Source of the DNA: Luidia sarsii
Taxonomy: Eukaryota > Echinodermata > Asteroidea > Paxillosida > Luidiidae
DNA length: 64,000 bases
Assembly (NCBI GenBank): GCA_949987565.1
Contig: OX465102.1
Span: 25,047,691 to 25,111,690, forward strand
Reading direction: 5' to 3'
Shown here: positions 54,664 through 64,000 of the stretch, piece after piece
Layout: every line of letters begins with the position of its first letter
How positions within the stretch are numbered: the first letter of the stretch is position 1
Program-made: the position numbers and the translations under genes
Notes under the pieces: generated by a model
Database searches by the model: none
Told to the model about the DNA's origin: nothing
Seen by the model: only the letters and a program-made list of their open reading frames with translations

Positions 54664-54794
54664 GGAGCCTTCACAGTCTAGACCGGTCTATGGGATGAAA
54701 ATGATTGCGTGGAGTGGGTCTCCTATGCAGGCCTGTGTCTCTCAGAGCCACTGGCCTTCACGCCTTAAATTATCCAGCTTCAACCAGGTCCAAA

Positions 54795-55310
54795 GTGGCC
54801 TTAAGCCTAAAGTGTTTTACAGTTACCCCGGTACACATTCTCCAAAAAATCTCCAGGTTGCACACGGGTCCGACCCATGTAAACTGTTCACACGGCACAA
54901 TTTCAACACGGCATAGACCTGTGTCAAGCGCTTGAACCCCGTGTTGAAGCATCCTTGCTCTATGGTTGAAGCCAACCCCACTCAGGACTCAGGGGGCAAG
55001 TTGAGAGCGATTGAAAATCATGAAATGTGTTGAAAGCGGTGTAAATGCCTCTGTGTTACACTTCAAACTGTGTGCGTGTGCATATCGTCAGCGCGACATT
55101 CGGGTTGTTACACGTGTACATATATAGGACAATCAAATTTTGTACAGTTTTTCTGCTTGTCACCCATGTAGTTCTCTAGCAGCGTGAACCAATCAACCAA
55201 GTGCACAGGGTTGAACTGGTTGAAATGTGTATAGCCCTACTGCCAATGTTGCGTTGACATGATTGACCCATGTTGAAATTTGGAAGAGTTTACCAAACCC
55301 TGTGTATGTT
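54795..55310. mobile_element. Family D element, diverged copy 2
   Basis: CACACGGCACAATTTCAACA, GACCTGTGTCAAGCGCTTGA, AGTTGAGAGCGATTGAAAAT and GTGTTGAAAGCGGTGTAAAT follow the order of the 17.4-kb copy. Ends are eroded, so the limits are approximate. Confidence 0.55.
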
Positions 55311-55989
55311 TTGACAAGAACAGTATACAGCACTGTGACTTAGGCCCCCATGACTTAGGACAACCTCAAGGGATGCAGTAAAAAAAAAATCAACAGTAAA
55401 TGCAAGCAATTCTAAGTTGACACAGATCAGTCCAGATGCTCAGTGAAGCAGTTTTCCCTCCTTGGCAAACAAGCCTAGCTGTCAATCTGCAGCATCCCCC
55501 TCCCTTCTCCCGATTCCCTAGAGTCCAAAGATTTTCTTCCAGGGGGGAAGGTGAGATATGTAACTTGCAAACCTCCCTCCTCTCTTTCTTTCCTTCACCC
55601 CTTCCTCTGTGGGCTCAAATTAACAATCCCAGGGAGGAAATTAGTTCGGTGGGGGAAAAGTGACTGACCCTGGGGCCTGTGGATCCCAACCACTACAGAG
55701 GCAAGCTCCCCGGGGAAAAGGGTTAGGGCCGGGCTGGGTAGGTACTAGGTAATGAGTGTATTCAGACTAGCTGTCCCACCCAAATCTCTCTCCTCTCCCC
55801 CCCCCCCTCTCCTATGGGCACAGCCCAATAATAGGAAACTTATTATCACCTGTTAATTGAATGTTTGAAGAGACCAGGTGAACGCCAGGTGAACTGATCA
55901 GGCCAGACTGTAGCTGGCAGCCAAATGACTTACTACCCCCCTTCCTTATGAACGATCCCAACTAAGGAGGGAAGGATATTATTTTTCTA
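55311..55989. other. Intergenic DNA with an E-box cluster
   Basis: CACCTG (55847-55852), CAGGTG (55875-55880) and CAGGTG (55886-55891) fall within 45 bp, next to TGTTAATTGA. CCAGGTGAAC is directly repeated at 11-bp spacing. This is the E2-box type used by Snail and bHLH factors. Function is speculative. No gene seen. Confidence 0.4.
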
Positions 55990-57010
55990 GTTTCCACTGG
56001 ACTTTCTTTTTTAATGGGAAATTCAACCAAGGCGATAGTTAAATTAAGTGGGTAAATCTTGCCGCCATTCCTACGTGTACATAAGGGCCGTTCCCACTAC
56101 AAAAATAATCGCGATTTGAATCGCGATTCAAGAACCGTGTTTTTTTTGGTCGTGTCCACACAGGCCAAATAATCGCGTCGCAAATAAACGTGAGCCGATT
56201 GCGGTTAGCACGTGGTCGCGCTGCGCAAGCGGGAATGGCGGGACTCGCTGACGAAAGTAAACAAACCCTGTGCTGCGCTTCCTGGCTGTAAGTGGCTGGC
56301 AGGAAATGCCATGCTTACGCAATGCATCGTGGGCTTAAAAAAAAACGGTGCGATTTGAGCGGAGCGTTCCCACACACATCGTGTCGCAAATAAACACGAT
56401 TATTTGAAAAAGTCTCACTCTTAGTGGAGTCCGAATCGTGATTCAAATCCCACTAATAAACGTGTTTATTGTGTTCCCACACACAAAAAAAGTGGAGTTT
56501 GAATCGCGATTCAAATCGCGATCCAAATAATCGCGTTTATATGGTGTAGTGGGAACGGCCCATATGACTTCTTTTTTTTTAAGTTGGGATATTTAACAGG
56601 GAGAGTGGGTTAAAGTAACCGCGCTGGCAATATAACGGCTCACGAGGGAGCTGTGATGTTACATGATGAGCCCCAGAGCCTGCGAAATAAATCCACATAC
56701 GGCTCACGAAGGCATTGGATTGTAGTGCACAGGGTGTATGCAGAAACTATGCACCGATGTGTGTTGTCACACTTTACAGACATACATTTCATGGGGTTTT
56801 TAATTTGTTTGTTTTTATCGAGTTGCGCATTTTCACCGGACTAATCAAACCTGTAGAAGTTATCCAGTCACTTTAACTGGGCAGACGTTGGCCGGTTCAA
56901 GTAACCACTGGACTTGGTTAAAAGTTACTGACAGGAAAGTTGACATGTACCTTGCTTTTTCCATTAGACTTAGAATGAAAAAAAGAAAAAAAATCGTTAT
57001 CTTGTTGAGG
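55990..57010 (+). mobile_element. Family B MITE, copy 8, split by family C
   Basis: The 5' part TTTCCACTGGACTTTC, AACCAAGGCGATAGTTAAAT runs to about 56094. The 3' part resumes at about 56562 with AGTAACCGCGCTGGCAATAT, AACGGCTCACGAGGG and ACTGGGCAGACGTTGGCCGG. A family C element (56095-56561) lies between them. The 3' terminus is eroded into A-rich sequence. Confidence 0.75.
56095..56561 (+). mobile_element. Family C TIR element, best copy
   Basis: A perfect 16-bp inverted repeat GGGCCGTTCCCACTAC at both ends. Sub-terminal palindromes ATCGCGATTTGAATCGCGAT repeat on both sides. It is 467 bp, CpG-rich and probably young. A short frame from ATG 56235 (MAGLADESKQTLCCASW) runs into a GTAAGT donor-like word at 56288. 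This may be a relic of the first exon of a former autonomous element; that is inference. Confidence 0.92.
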
Positions 57011-57754
57011 TAAAAAAAAAATCTATCTGACTAGAAAGTGAGTTTTAATCTTCGGCAATGCAAACCAATGAAAAGCTTCAGATACTCCCGGTCGAAAAAG
57101 ACTCCCTCCATCACCTCCATCCACTCGTACAAATTCCTGTCCCCCGTACCTGCAACATTTCAACCCAGATTCTGAGCACCAAGCAGGTAGTTTCCTTCAA
57201 GGGGCGCGGGGGAAAAACCACAATCAGAGAAAAAAGCAAGCCCAGCCCTCCATGGATTTTTTTTTTGTGGCTTAAAAAAAAACAATTGGGTGGGGGGGGG
57301 TGGGGGGAGGAGGCTTTTCTTCTTTTTCCAAAGGAAAAAAAACTCAAACTCAACATGGTGTCTACGTCACCAGAAAAAATGCATACCAACTCGTCTTGGC
57401 CCCCTGTGAGCAGCACAAAATGAAGTCTACTTAAAGCGACTTCTATGTGCGCATGGCTTCTTCGTCAATTTTGTGTCATCCTCAAGAAAATTCTTTTTCA
57501 AGCGATAACCAACAATTTGTCGCAAACTGGTTGCTGACTGGAATGAAGGTTTGTCCCGACATGTTGAAATCGGCAAAAAAGTTAGAAGGTACAGTGTTTC
57601 AACCCTACCAGAAACTCAGGCAATAATACAGATTTTGTGGCAGTGAGAGACTATGAGCATGGAGGTAGCCTACTCCTACCACCATGCTATGCGGGTTTGC
57701 AGCTGATGTACAACAGCAAATGTCAGTCTGTAAAGTGAAGAACCGGTAAATACA
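57011..57754. other. Intergenic DNA
   Basis: T and G homopolymers lie at 57257-57268 and 57291-57307. A 121-codon plus frame (57058-57423) has no recognisable domain. Confidence 0.35.
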
Positions 57755-57905
57755 AAACACTGTTGCAAACTGCTCACTTACTAAAATGACCTGAAATACA
57801 TGTACATAAATCTCAAAAGTTAGAGGGCCTGATGTTTCGATTCTAGCAGGACATTTCTCAAAGGCAAATAAACTAAAGGTCCTGTTAGCTTTGAGAATCT
57901 GTTTA
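57755..57905. mobile_element. Family A copy with worn right arm
   Basis: GTTGCAAACTGCTCACTTAC, TAAATCTCAAAAGTTAGAGG, GCCTGATGTTTCGATTCTAG, CAGGACATTTCTCAAAGGC, then a decayed AAAGGTCCTGTTAGC partner. An ACATGTAC word has arisen inside the flank. Confidence 0.75.
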
Positions 57906-59224
57906 AAAGTGACACAACAATATGCAAGCACTGTGCAAGGTTTTGGCATACACACTGCACACTACAATCTGACTCCTTCCTGAGTTCCTGATGATGGCAG
58001 CTCTGAATGTTGTTTTATTATGCAGGCTACGATTCAATGAATGTTGGCTGTGCTACATACATGTACATGTAATCAGCACTGTATACTCAGGACTTTGCCT
58101 GATTGCCTGCTGACAAACAGGCTGCTCAGGCGGGATTCGAACCTGCAACTCCTGCTTTCCAGTGAAGGCGTATCAAGCAGACACCCTCACCGATTTACGG
58201 GGATCCTCTTCAGTCTCGGAGATCAAACATCAAATGGCCACTCTAGCCCAACCCCAAGGGGAAAGCAGGGCGAAATAACGACCCAGTTTAATTATTTTCT
58301 TAGGTTGGTTTTCTTTTTGCTCCCGACACGAACATATCTGGAGTTAATCTTATTATGTGTCATAGTTGTGAAATGGTAGTCATCAAGCTGACAATCTTGT
58401 TTTGGTGGGGGGCGTGGGGCGTGGGGTTTGGGAGAAAGATTGAAAGGGGCAAAAACTGGGACTTGATGTCTCCGCTGTCCCTTCCTCCCTTCTCCTATGA
58501 GACTGGACAGTGTGGATCTTGGAGGAGTGGAGGGAAGGAGAGGGAGACAGCGAGAGAGGAAGAAGGAGGGAGACAGGGAGATGGGGGAGGGGTGTGGACC
58601 AGACCAGCCCATCCCCACTGGAGCCTCTGACTCAACCAAGCGGGTTGTTCAATTGTTAATCACCAATTGGAAATATTATCATTCAGTCCTTGGGGAGGAG
58701 GAGGAGGAGGAGGAGGGGGGAGCCCTCTCGTCCACTTGCCCCAAAGAGGTCATTTACAACTCGCTGAATTCCTGGCCAATTGGCCCTTTCCTAAGTTCCT
58801 GGTGGTTGAATTAACTGGCCGTGCCTTAGAGAAACCCCTCACCGCTGCCATCGAAGGTCGAAGCGCATTGTTTGAGGACTTTTGGGACTGTTTGGGAATT
58901 AACATTAACAGGCAAGTGGGTGTGGATGAGGGCTGCACAGTGCTACACTCCAGTAGGTTAAGATCAATATCAGGAGGCACAGACTAAGAGAGAGATCATT
59001 GCAAGATAGTTTTCATCTTCGTTTAGGAAAGCATGGTCAGCTCCGTCTTCCGATGTACTTGTTATGGTCACTCCTTCCACCTTTTGATCTTTCCCACTCT
59101 AATCCATTCTCTATTCCCTGTCTTTCCCTTTGAGCTCACTCTTGTCTAGCAGCCAGCTGTCTCCCCCCCCCCCCCCACCGTCCCCTTCAAGTCCTGTTCC
59201 TGTATAAACCTATTAAGCTTATCA
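57906..59224. other. Intergenic DNA with a tRNA-like (SINE 2) segment
   Basis: Minus-strand 58200-58118 contains GGTTCGAATCCCGCCTGAGC, a perfect box B. Its upstream arm GGTGAGGGTGTCTGCTTG does not fit a normal D-stem. I regard it as a second tRNA-derived SINE, with a relative at 29440-29510. The part at 58740-58930 has ordinary composition without a domain. A C15 run lies at 59163-59177. Confidence 0.4.
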
Positions 59225-59636
59225 GAGCCGTTTCCCACCGTGCAAAATAATCGCGATTTGAATCACGATTTAAAAACCGGGTTGTTGTTTTTGTGTGCTC
59301 GCTGTCCACACAGACAAAACAAATCGCAAGCCGATTCTGGTTAGCAGTTGTGGTCGGTTGGGTGGGTGTGTCCTTGAGGGTGGCCCATGCAGGGAGACAT
59401 AAAAACAAGCACAGCACTTCCTGTCAGTCAGAGCGTGAGCGATGCATTGTGGGATACAAACAAATGGTGCGATTCAGCGGTGAGTATTCCCACACGTACC
59501 ATGTGGCAAATAAACACAATCATTTAGAAGAGTCTCCCTTACACTTTGAGTCCGAATCGCAAGTCAAATTCAAATGGAGTTGGACTCAAATCGTGATCCT
59601 AATGATCGCTTTTTGGGAGACAATAGAAATGGCCCC
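59225..59636 (+). mobile_element. Family C TIR element
   Basis: GAGCCGTTTCCCACCGTGCA, AATAATCGCGATTTGAATCA, GGTTAGCAGTTGTGGTCGG, GATGCATTGTGGGATACAAA, GTGAGTATTCCCACACG and an eroded end AATAGAAATGGCCCC. Same orientation as the 56-kb copy. Confidence 0.82.
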
Positions 59637-59797
59637 TCTGGCTCTATACCTTCCTATCTTCCTTTTTCTATCCCAGACAAGAACGTTCTCCCTCTGATCA
59701 AATTGGCCACCCCACCTTTAAATTCGAATTGAACTTGCAACTTACAAATACAACAAAAGAGAGTATTTGTGTACAAGATTATACACTTAATGTAATA

Positions 59798-59943
59798 AAG
59801 TGATATACAAAAATGTTACAAACTGCTTACTGACTAAAATTACCAAAATGCAAATCTCAAAATTTAGTGGGCCTAACGTTTTCGATCCTAGCAGGACCTT
59901 TCTCAAAGGCAGCACTCTGCCTTTTTTTAGACTTAATTTTGAG
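59798..59943. mobile_element. Family A element flanked by a 13-bp direct repeat
   Basis: GATATACAAAAATGTTACAA to CCTTTCTCAAAGGCAG with a short second arm. The word ACTTAATGTAATA occurs at 59785-59797 and again at 59944-59956, a probable target duplication. It is longer than the 8 bp seen at 42361, perhaps by chance extension. Confidence 0.75.
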
Positions 59944-60057
59944 ACTTAATGTAATACACAAAAATAGATACTGACTGGTTACTGACTAGTGATTGACGCA
60001 AATCGCAAAGATCTTACGAAGGCCTGTCATTCTTATCCTAGCAGGAACGTTCTCAAA

Positions 60058-62097
60058 TACCCCTTTCCCACTACGCAATCTCCGGGTTATCTCGGGGGTA
60101 ACGGCAAGCCTTACCCCCGAGATACCCCGGGTTGGAAATGGTTGCCAGGACGTTTCCCACTACACTTTTCCCGCCCCGGGTTGAGACCGAAAAATCGGCC
60201 GTTACCCCGGGGTTCGTTAACCCTGCTCGCGACCAGGGTTAAGGATGGAAATCTCGGGGGTAACGGCCGAACCCCGGGGTTGGCGTTGTAGTGGGAAACC
60301 GCGCCGGGGTACGAGTCCGGTGGACATTCTCAGGGTTAAGACACCGGATGCGTTACGTAATGGGACGGTCAGAGGTGGGATACGTGGCGGGAAAATCCGC
60401 ATGCGACGCACATCTGGCATTTACAAGAGGGCAGTAAATTCACGACGGCAACGACGGCAGTTGCCGTCGTGCCCTCACCAATTGCCGCGGTGCCCTTAAA
60501 TTTGGAGGATTTTCACGGCAACAAATTGCCGTGCCCTTTTAGCACACTGCAGCGCGCATGAAATAATATTCCGACTGCGGTGCAGTGTGTGTGCAGCACA
60601 CATGGAAGCTTCACTGTACCGTGCGCACTGTCAGCTAAACATTGCGCATTCTGTGCACAACTGTATGGACTGTGGATGGGTGTACATGTACATGTACAGT
60701 ACATGTGCATCCACTGTACATGTACATGTATACACGTACACATACACGATCAATGTACTGTACATATGGCCATGTCAGATACGTACATGGACAGTGCGTT
60801 CGATCCTGACAGTTTCATATCAACAAACTTTTAATCTGCGGGTACCAGTGAATCTTGGACATCGCTGGCTGTACCAAACAACGGGTACCAACGGTAGTTG
60901 GGAGCGATTTGCGTTGCACGATAGATAGATTGCGCAGCATGCAGCACGTGGTCGGGTTGCGTGCGAAAGTAGAATCGAAGAGCTGTCAAAGGTTTGCGTG
61001 TTCGCGGGTGCCTTTTCAAAGTCGTAACCATGCCCCGAAAGGAGAAAGCTAAACAGCAAAACGAGCTACTACTTCACGATACAGCACAAAAATGTCGCAA
61101 ACTTTATTCTTTTTTTCAGGTAGGCCTACGAACGTAGTTATTCTCAATTTTTTGGACGAGAACTGATGAGAAGGTTTTGGAACACCGAACCCACATCGCG
61201 ATACCTTGACAGCATGGACTATTCTATTAGGAATGAGAGGGGTGCGAGTTTATACAATAATAAGCTCCGATAATATGCTCGTTTAGGTTGGACCTAGCTG
61301 CTTAAAAATCCATCTTTACAAAACATGTAGGCTCTTTAGAATCCCTTTTATTTTGATTTTTTTGTGAGGATCTATTGTCAGATATTTTTGTCGTCCCGCT
61401 TACTATAGCAGTAGCACCCCGGCCATACCTGAATGGTACTGTTCATGTTCCGTGAGAATACGTATTGGTGGCTGACTGAAACCTATTTTAGACGTCATTT
61501 TTATGTTGGAAAATAATCTTTTTCAGGCATTGTGGTCCCACAGAAACGATGATATATTAGTAGGAGACCTAAAACAACGATTCGGTGCCTTCAGCGCCTA
61601 TTTTGAAAGTTTTGTTTAAAGTGCTTACAGCGTGTTTGCATCGGTACTAATAAAAAACAAGTCGGTAAATTGCCTTGATGCCCCGGATTTGCCGAAATTT
61701 TATATCTATATTATATTTATATCTGACGCCATTTTCAATGCAGTGTACATGTACACGAGAGTGCGGATTATGCCGTTAATCGAGTGCAGCCCACATGTAT
61801 CCAGTCAGGCAGCGCGCGCCGACGGGTGGTTGCTGGGCGACAAGGCGGTACGAGGCATTGTGGGACCAGCTAGCGCGCTGTGGGATTTCCGGTCCGGGCA
61901 GTGACGGACACCGGGGTTGGGTGTAGTGGGAAATCGCACATCGTTAACCCGGGGCAAGCTCGCCCCGGGTTTCGCGAAACTCCGGGTTAACGCGACAAAT
62001 GGGAACAGAACTCAGGGTTAACGAACCCCGGGGTACAGAATGCTAAACCCGGGGCGGCAAATCTCGGGGTTAAGCACTTTGTAGTGGGAAAAGGGTA
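60058..62097. mobile_element. Element E, 2.04-kb TIR transposon-like element
   Basis: Ends TACCCCTTTCCCACTACG and TAGTGGGAAAAGGGTA are inverted repeats, with AAA on both sides (60055-60057 and 62098-62100). Sub-terminal zones at both ends are full of CCCCGGGGT / GGTTAACG words and are CpG-rich. The central 1.5 kb (60350-61900) is of different texture, with ACATGTACATGT words, a cluster of TTGCCG..GTGCCC motifs and a short exon-like frame. It has no recognisable transposase, so it looks like an internally deleted or cargo-bearing element. It is the largest element in the window. Confidence 0.8.
61030..61119 (+). CDS. Exon-like short frame inside element E
   Basis: ATG at 61030 opens a frame beginning MPRKEKAKQQNELL and reaching RKLYSFFQ at 61119. 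There CAG is followed by GTAGGC, a plausible splice donor. Unspliced, the frame stops after 35 codons. The N-terminal Lys/Arg cluster could be a nuclear signal. No matching second exon was found and the family is not recognised. It could be the first exon of a former transposase, a captured host exon, or chance. Confidence 0.2.
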
Positions 62098-62160
62098 AAA
62101 GGCTCTCTGCCTTTGAGAAAGGGTCCTACTATAGGATCCAAATAGTCACGCCCTCTACAT

Positions 62161-62787
62161 TTCGGTTCAAAGAGTGGACTGTTGGGACTGTACCCAATCT
62201 GGTCTGGATGAAATCTGACCCACCAGCACTGCCAACAAAACTGTATCCTTTTCTGGCCCTCCAGGCAATCGTAGGGGGGGGACTAGCAAGGTAATAGGGA
62301 AATTATGGACTTACAAGGGGGTAATATCACACAGAGTGTGTTTGGGAGTTCACACTGGGATTTGGATGCAGGTGTTGCCCATGTGTGTCTGTCTAGCCAG
62401 TGTCTGGGTGGAAGAGGGGGGGTGGGGGGTTAGGGGAGGGGAGGGGAGGAGAGGCGAGGCAAGGTGAGGCAGGCTGATCCTCTCAACGTTAACCCATTTC
62501 ACAATGGTTCATCAACAGCACCCATTGCTGTACACATGTATGTTACATCTTGGACTTGTTATTGTACCAACTACCAGACTCCAACCCTTTGGACAGCTCA
62601 CAATGCCAAGGGTATGTACAATGTACATGTACATGTAATTTGGAACTTGGACTGTAAAATATGTTTTCAATCTTGATAGCAAAATACCACATAAGGCAAC
62701 ATTCTTAGTTATGTTGCACAAATTCCTTGCTTACCTCATCATTTATGTCTCTTTCTGTGTTTCTTTGATTATTGCCGGCTTGCTTGA

Positions 62788-62826
<39 letters not shown>

Positions 62827-64000
62827 GTTGTGTGTGTTTGTTTGATTGGTTTTGTCCACGCAGCATGACTCTCTGCCTGGTTGAACCCTGGTTGAACCTG
62901 TGATCCGGTCCTTGACCATGTATGGTTGAACCACAAATGCAACCACGTGGTTCATCCTCCCTTCACCTTCACTTCGGCTGGCAAGAGCCAAAGCAATGTT
63001 GTTGTTTGCTATGGTAAAACAATAAACATAACCACTCTTGTTGTTGTTTTGCCTTGACTTGGCAGATGAATGCTGTTAGTATTTGACTAACAATCAGATC
63101 CTAAGTTGACCCCACAAATTTCCTTCTCCTCCCCCCTCCCCTCTATCTCTCCATAAGGTCACCTCCCTCTCTCCCTCTCCCCCTCTCTCTGTCGGCTGTC
63201 ACTCTCTTCTCCTATCTCCTTGAACTAGAAGGTGAAGGTATTTCCAACTCATTAAGAGAAGTGGACAAGTTGACAGATTTCCATTCCACTGCTTGTTGAA
63301 TGGTTAATAGGCACACAAAAAATGGGGGTTAACAAATCCCTGCAGCCAGCTTCAAGACTGCCCTCGGTTAAACTCCTTGCAGCCGGAACCTCTCACCCCC
63401 CCCCCCCAAAAAAAAAAAAAAAAAAAAAAAAAAACCTCTGAAAAGCAAAACAAAAACTACAAACCTAGTTCAACACAAATCAAGGTTATTGACACAGTGA
63501 TTTGAGGGTCAGGCCTCTTGCAAAACAAAAAACTGCAAAATTGTTTCAAGTTGCTCCCGTGTGTGTATATTGAGGTTTTATGCCTATGGGATACGCTAGG
63601 AGGCAATTTGGTCACGTTTTCTTTCTTTTTCTTCTTCTTCTTCTTCTTCGTTTTTTTTTGTGGGGAGTTGGGAGGAAGGCAGGGGTTGCAATTAACTTGC
63701 AATGCCACTAAGCCTGGGTCTTGTCATGGAGGAGAGGAGAGGAGGGGGAGAGGAGGGGGATAGGGGGACAGAGAGAGGGTAAGAGGGGGAGGAGGGAGGG
63801 AGGAGAGGGAGAAAGGGAGAGAGGGAGAGGGCGAGGGTGTGGGGGGGGGGGTAGTTGGGCCTGCCTTGATCTTGTCCTTTGGGTCTATTTGGACAAACAC
63901 CTGTGGTTTCCATCCCCCAGGAACCCCCTGCCAGCAGCTCATGTGAGTACTGTGTGCACAGGTTACAGGTGTTCATTTGATGGAACACCTTTCAGGTGAT
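62161..64000. other. Intergenic DNA with simple repeats
   Basis: G-rich DNA at 62416-62470, ACATGTACATGT at 62623-62634, (TTGC)n at 62778-62826, a C11-A27 composite at about 63396-63434, (CTT)n and T-rich DNA at 63618-63659, and GGGAGGAGAGG-type purine DNA at 63727-63853. A plus frame at 63721-63999 runs off a purine tract and is not credible. No gene seen. Confidence 0.4.

Larger units (their letters stand above)
59970..62160. mobile_element. Family A palindrome split by element E
   Basis: The left arm at 59970-60057 (GACTGGTTACTGACTAGTGA, TTCTTATCCTAGCAGGAACG, TTCTCAAA) and the right arm at 62101-62160 (GGCTCTCTGCCTTTGAGAAA, GGGTCCTACTATAGGATCC) rejoin as one family A hairpin when 60058-62097 is removed. 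Confidence 0.8.

Noticed and set aside
53786..54698. Arg/Glu/Thr-rich and Ser/Leu/Cys-rich frames up to 279 codons
   Set aside because: They are products of the GAGACAGA simple repeat.
58118..58200. tRNA gene on the minus strand
   Set aside because: A perfect box B, but no normal D-arm or acceptor stem. A relative at 29.4 kb suggests a repeat.
1..64000. LTR retrotransposon, LINE or viral gene
   Set aside because: I looked for reverse transcriptase, integrase and gag-like motifs in the long frames and saw none. No long terminal direct repeats were noticed.

Overview
This is eukaryotic, metazoan DNA that reads as an intergenic or intronic, repeat-dominated stretch. I can support no intact protein-coding gene, rRNA, functional tRNA or CRISPR array. 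Three things suggest a marine invertebrate deuterostome: many short terminal-inverted-repeat (TIR) elements, very long (GA)n-type polypurine tracts with G/C homopolymers, and scattered ACATGTACATGT palindromes. An echinoderm of sea-urchin type is my first guess. This rests on general impression, not on a recognised gene, and amphioxus or hemichordates are not excluded.

Layout. Eight polypurine/polypyrimidine domains (0.8-1.3, 10.6-11.35, 12.8-13.4, 24.9-25.5, 27.5-28.3, 44.2-45.9, 50.0-50.5 and 53.8-54.7 kb) make up about 10% of the window. Between them lie at least nine families of small non-autonomous DNA transposons, labelled A to I here. A is a long palindrome ('CCTGACGTTTCGATCC' arms; one copy has an 8-bp target duplication, as in hAT). 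B has AGCCGCGTTTCCACTGGACT ends and TTA/TAA target duplications, as in PIF/Harbinger. C has GGGCCGTTCCCACTAC ends. D has GGGCTTTTCACACTAC ends. E is a 2.04-kb element with TACCCCTTTCCCACTAC ends. F, G and I are TTAA-flanked. H is a 316-bp element with 40-bp arms. There is also a tRNA-derived SINE family, with one copy bounded by a 14-bp target duplication.

Several insertions are nested, so relative ages can be read: B copies are split by SINE, C, I and a hairpin element; an F copy is split by A; an A copy is split by E.

Tandem arrays include a 36-bp minisatellite at 46.6-47.5 kb. It carries a POU octamer in nearly every unit, has a three-unit higher-order structure and is open in one frame on each strand. 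Others are a (GGGGCT)n block with 50 uninterrupted units at 36.1-36.4 kb, a telomere-like TTAGGG/GGGCTA array at 7.4-7.7 kb, a 23-bp array in the loop of an A palindrome at 18.9-19.3 kb, a 116-bp array with dimeric structure at 52.3-53.0 kb, and a 102-bp tandem duplication at 9.2-9.4 kb.

The nearest things to genes are a frameshifted C2H2 zinc-finger-like remnant at 41.96-42.08 kb, part of which is duplicated at 48.6 kb, and a short exon-like reading frame with a splice donor inside element E. The long open frames inside low-complexity tracts are by-products of base composition. There is a 200-base assembly gap at 51664-51863.
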